A stretch of 6,302 nucleotides of DNA. It comes from a bacterium (lineage in GTDB: Bacteria > Verrucomicrobiota > Verrucomicrobiia > Methylacidiphilales > Verrucolacustridaceae). The first letter of the stretch is position 1. Every line of letters begins with the position of its first letter. The stretch is taken from positions 1-6,302 of the forward strand of contig RFWS01000062.1 of the NCBI GenBank assembly GCA_009921985.1, given 5' to 3'. The position numbers and the translations under genes are program-made. The notes below the pieces were generated by a model. That model searched no databases and was not told the DNA's origin. It worked only from the letters and a program-made list of their open reading frames with translations. This document shows positions 5,143-6,302 of this stretch, piece after piece.

Positions 5143-6302
5143 CTAATTCGAAACTTTCAGCCTCAGGAACGCCTTCGTTGATTCGCTGATCACTTTCACC
5201 GTCGCACTTTCCTTCCCTTCACCCGCCGGGGTGGCGGAGACCGGCTGGACAACGGCGTTCGACCATATTGCCAGATCGGTGCTCACCTGCACCTCGTACC
5301 GCACCCCGCCCACCGCATACTGTCCGTTCAGATAAGACCCGCCCGTGGGTCGGGTGTAGGTGTAAAGCATCTCCACCGTCCCACCCGGCCCGGGGCTTTT
5401 TGCCAGACCCAAGGCCGGCTGGGCCAAGGCGGCGGCATGGGCAATCTCCTCGGTACTGGCCGCCTGCCGGACGGTCGCCTGCCAGAGTTGGCCCCCGTCC
5501 TTCTCCACCACGGTGGTGTCGACCGCATATCCGGGCTGGTTGAAGACGAGTTGGTAATTGTCACCCAAAACGATCCCGTTCTGTGCCCAGATCAGATCAA
5601 AGGTCTGCCAGCTGCCCGAAACCGGCCCGGTGTAGGAGCCGTAGAACATTAGGTTGACGATTCCGTCCAGCATTGCTGCTCCATTCCGGACAAAGATCTG
5701 GTCGTAAAGCGTGGTCCCCTCTAATCCGCCCAGCTCCAGCAAGAGAGAGCTGCCGTCATTCCGCAGGGTGTAATCACCACTGGAGAGATCCCACGCCCCC
5801 GGCGATCTTCCCGGACCCCATCCAATATTGCCCCCGGTGGCGGCTCCGTTAAGTCCCGTGGCATCCGCCAGGGAAGTGCCCGCTCCCTCGTCCAACTTGT
5901 AGTAAGCCCTCAAGCTGGTTTCATAGGGTGAAAGGGCGGGCCCAGCTTTATCCGCACTGATCTGGGTACCGGTCCGCACCCCGGAATAAATCCGGATATC
6001 GTCCAACTGGCCGCGGAATCCGTTGCCGAACACCATTTGCAGGTTGCTCCAGTTCAAGCTGGACGTCAGCGAGAAGCTGCTTCCAGCCGTGCCGTCGGCA
6101 AAGAGCTGGACGGAGAAACTCGATATCACCATGGCTACATGCGTCCACCCAAGGGGGTTGGCGAGGTCGACGGAAGCCGTCGTGGCAAAACCCCCGGTCG
6201 GGGTCAGCTTTGCACTCAGATTGGCGACGGTGCTGGAGGTATAATTCAAATCGATGGCCAATTCCGAATTTTCGGTCGGCCCATTTTTACTGACCACGCG
6301 GT
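5143..6302 (-). CDS. LamG-type surface/secreted protein, C-terminal part (5' end outside window)
   Basis: About 386 C-terminal residues are visible; the frame is open to the window edge, and the GTG at 6297 is internal (RVVSKNG). Visible residues 1-105 form most of a LamG/concanavalin-A-like domain, with the signature GWTHVAMVI...LFADG...GFRGQLDDIRIY. A second LamG-like start follows (LRAYYKLDEGAGTSLADATG). Next is a beta-strand region resembling autotransporter-associated repeats (LGGLEGTTLYDQIFV, then WQTFDLIWAQNGIV). The last 75 or so residues (GGVRYEVQVSTDLAIWS...AFLRLKVSN) match a C-terminal module often seen on large secreted Verrucomicrobiota proteins. Such proteins are thought to bind glycans or other surface ligands, but no substrate can be named here. 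There are no membrane segments and no Cys in the visible part. It converges with the coiled-coil gene across a 56-base gap. Confidence 0.85.
   Translation of the reverse strand, partial: RVVSKNGPTENSELAIDLNYTSSTVANLSAKLTPTGGFATTASVDLANPLGWTHVAMVISSFSVQLFADGTAGSSFSLTSSLNWSNLQMVFGNGFRGQLDDIRIYSGVRTGTQISADKAGPALSPYETSLRAYYKLDEGAGTSLADATGLNGAATGGNIGWGPGRSPGAWDLSSGDYTLRNDGSSLLLELGGLEGTTLYDQIFVRNGAAMLDGIVNLMFYGSYTGPVSGSWQTFDLIWAQNGIVLGDNYQLVFNQPGYAVDTTVVEKDGGQLWQATVRQAASTEEIAHAAALAQPALGLAKSPGPGGTVEMLYTYTRPTGGSYLNGQYAVGGVRYEVQVSTDLAIWSNAVVQPVSATPAGEGKESATVKVISESTKAFLRLKVSN

Overview
The window is a GC-rich stretch, judged by eye, that fits a Gram-negative bacterium of the Verrucomicrobiota type. The evidence for this placement is the DUF2851 protein, an M23 peptidase with a family-typical NRHGEWNGLNLMGIDP tail, and a large secreted LamG/beta-strand protein ending in a YEVQVSTDL...FLRLKV module. 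All three are familiar from that phylum. The placement is inference: no rRNA or marker gene is present.

Layout. Four genes run leftward in the order D-Ala-D-Ala dipeptidase of the VanX/DdpX type (3738-4349), DUF2851 protein (2180-3550), HtrA/DegP-family periplasmic protease with one PDZ domain (983-2104), and M23 metallopeptidase (leaves the window at base 1). To their right a short gene for a secreted coiled-coil protein resembling DUF2959 (4454-5086) runs rightward, divergent from the dipeptidase. It converges on the 3' end of a leftward LamG-type surface protein (5143 to beyond 6302). No stretch longer than about 190 bases lacks a gene.

The genes share a cell-envelope theme. Two are peptidoglycan-related metallopeptidases (M15D and M23), one is a periplasmic quality-control protease, and two others carry a signal peptide or look exported. 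I cannot show that they form one operon, because gaps of 187 and at least 53 bases holding inverted repeats separate some of them.

The main anomaly is the M23 gene. Its catalytic domain is open and has every zinc and catalytic residue, but its signal peptide and N-terminal motif lie in another frame, offset by one base near an A5 run at 702-706. The other signals not explained by genes are intergenic repeats. These are a CGTTTA-type hexamer inverted repeat at 3629-3711, a related half-element with its own palindrome at 930-959, and a nested 54-base palindrome at 4358-4411. I saw no CRISPR, tRNA, rRNA, transposase or defence system; beyond the repeats and the frameshift this looks like an ordinary chromosomal region.
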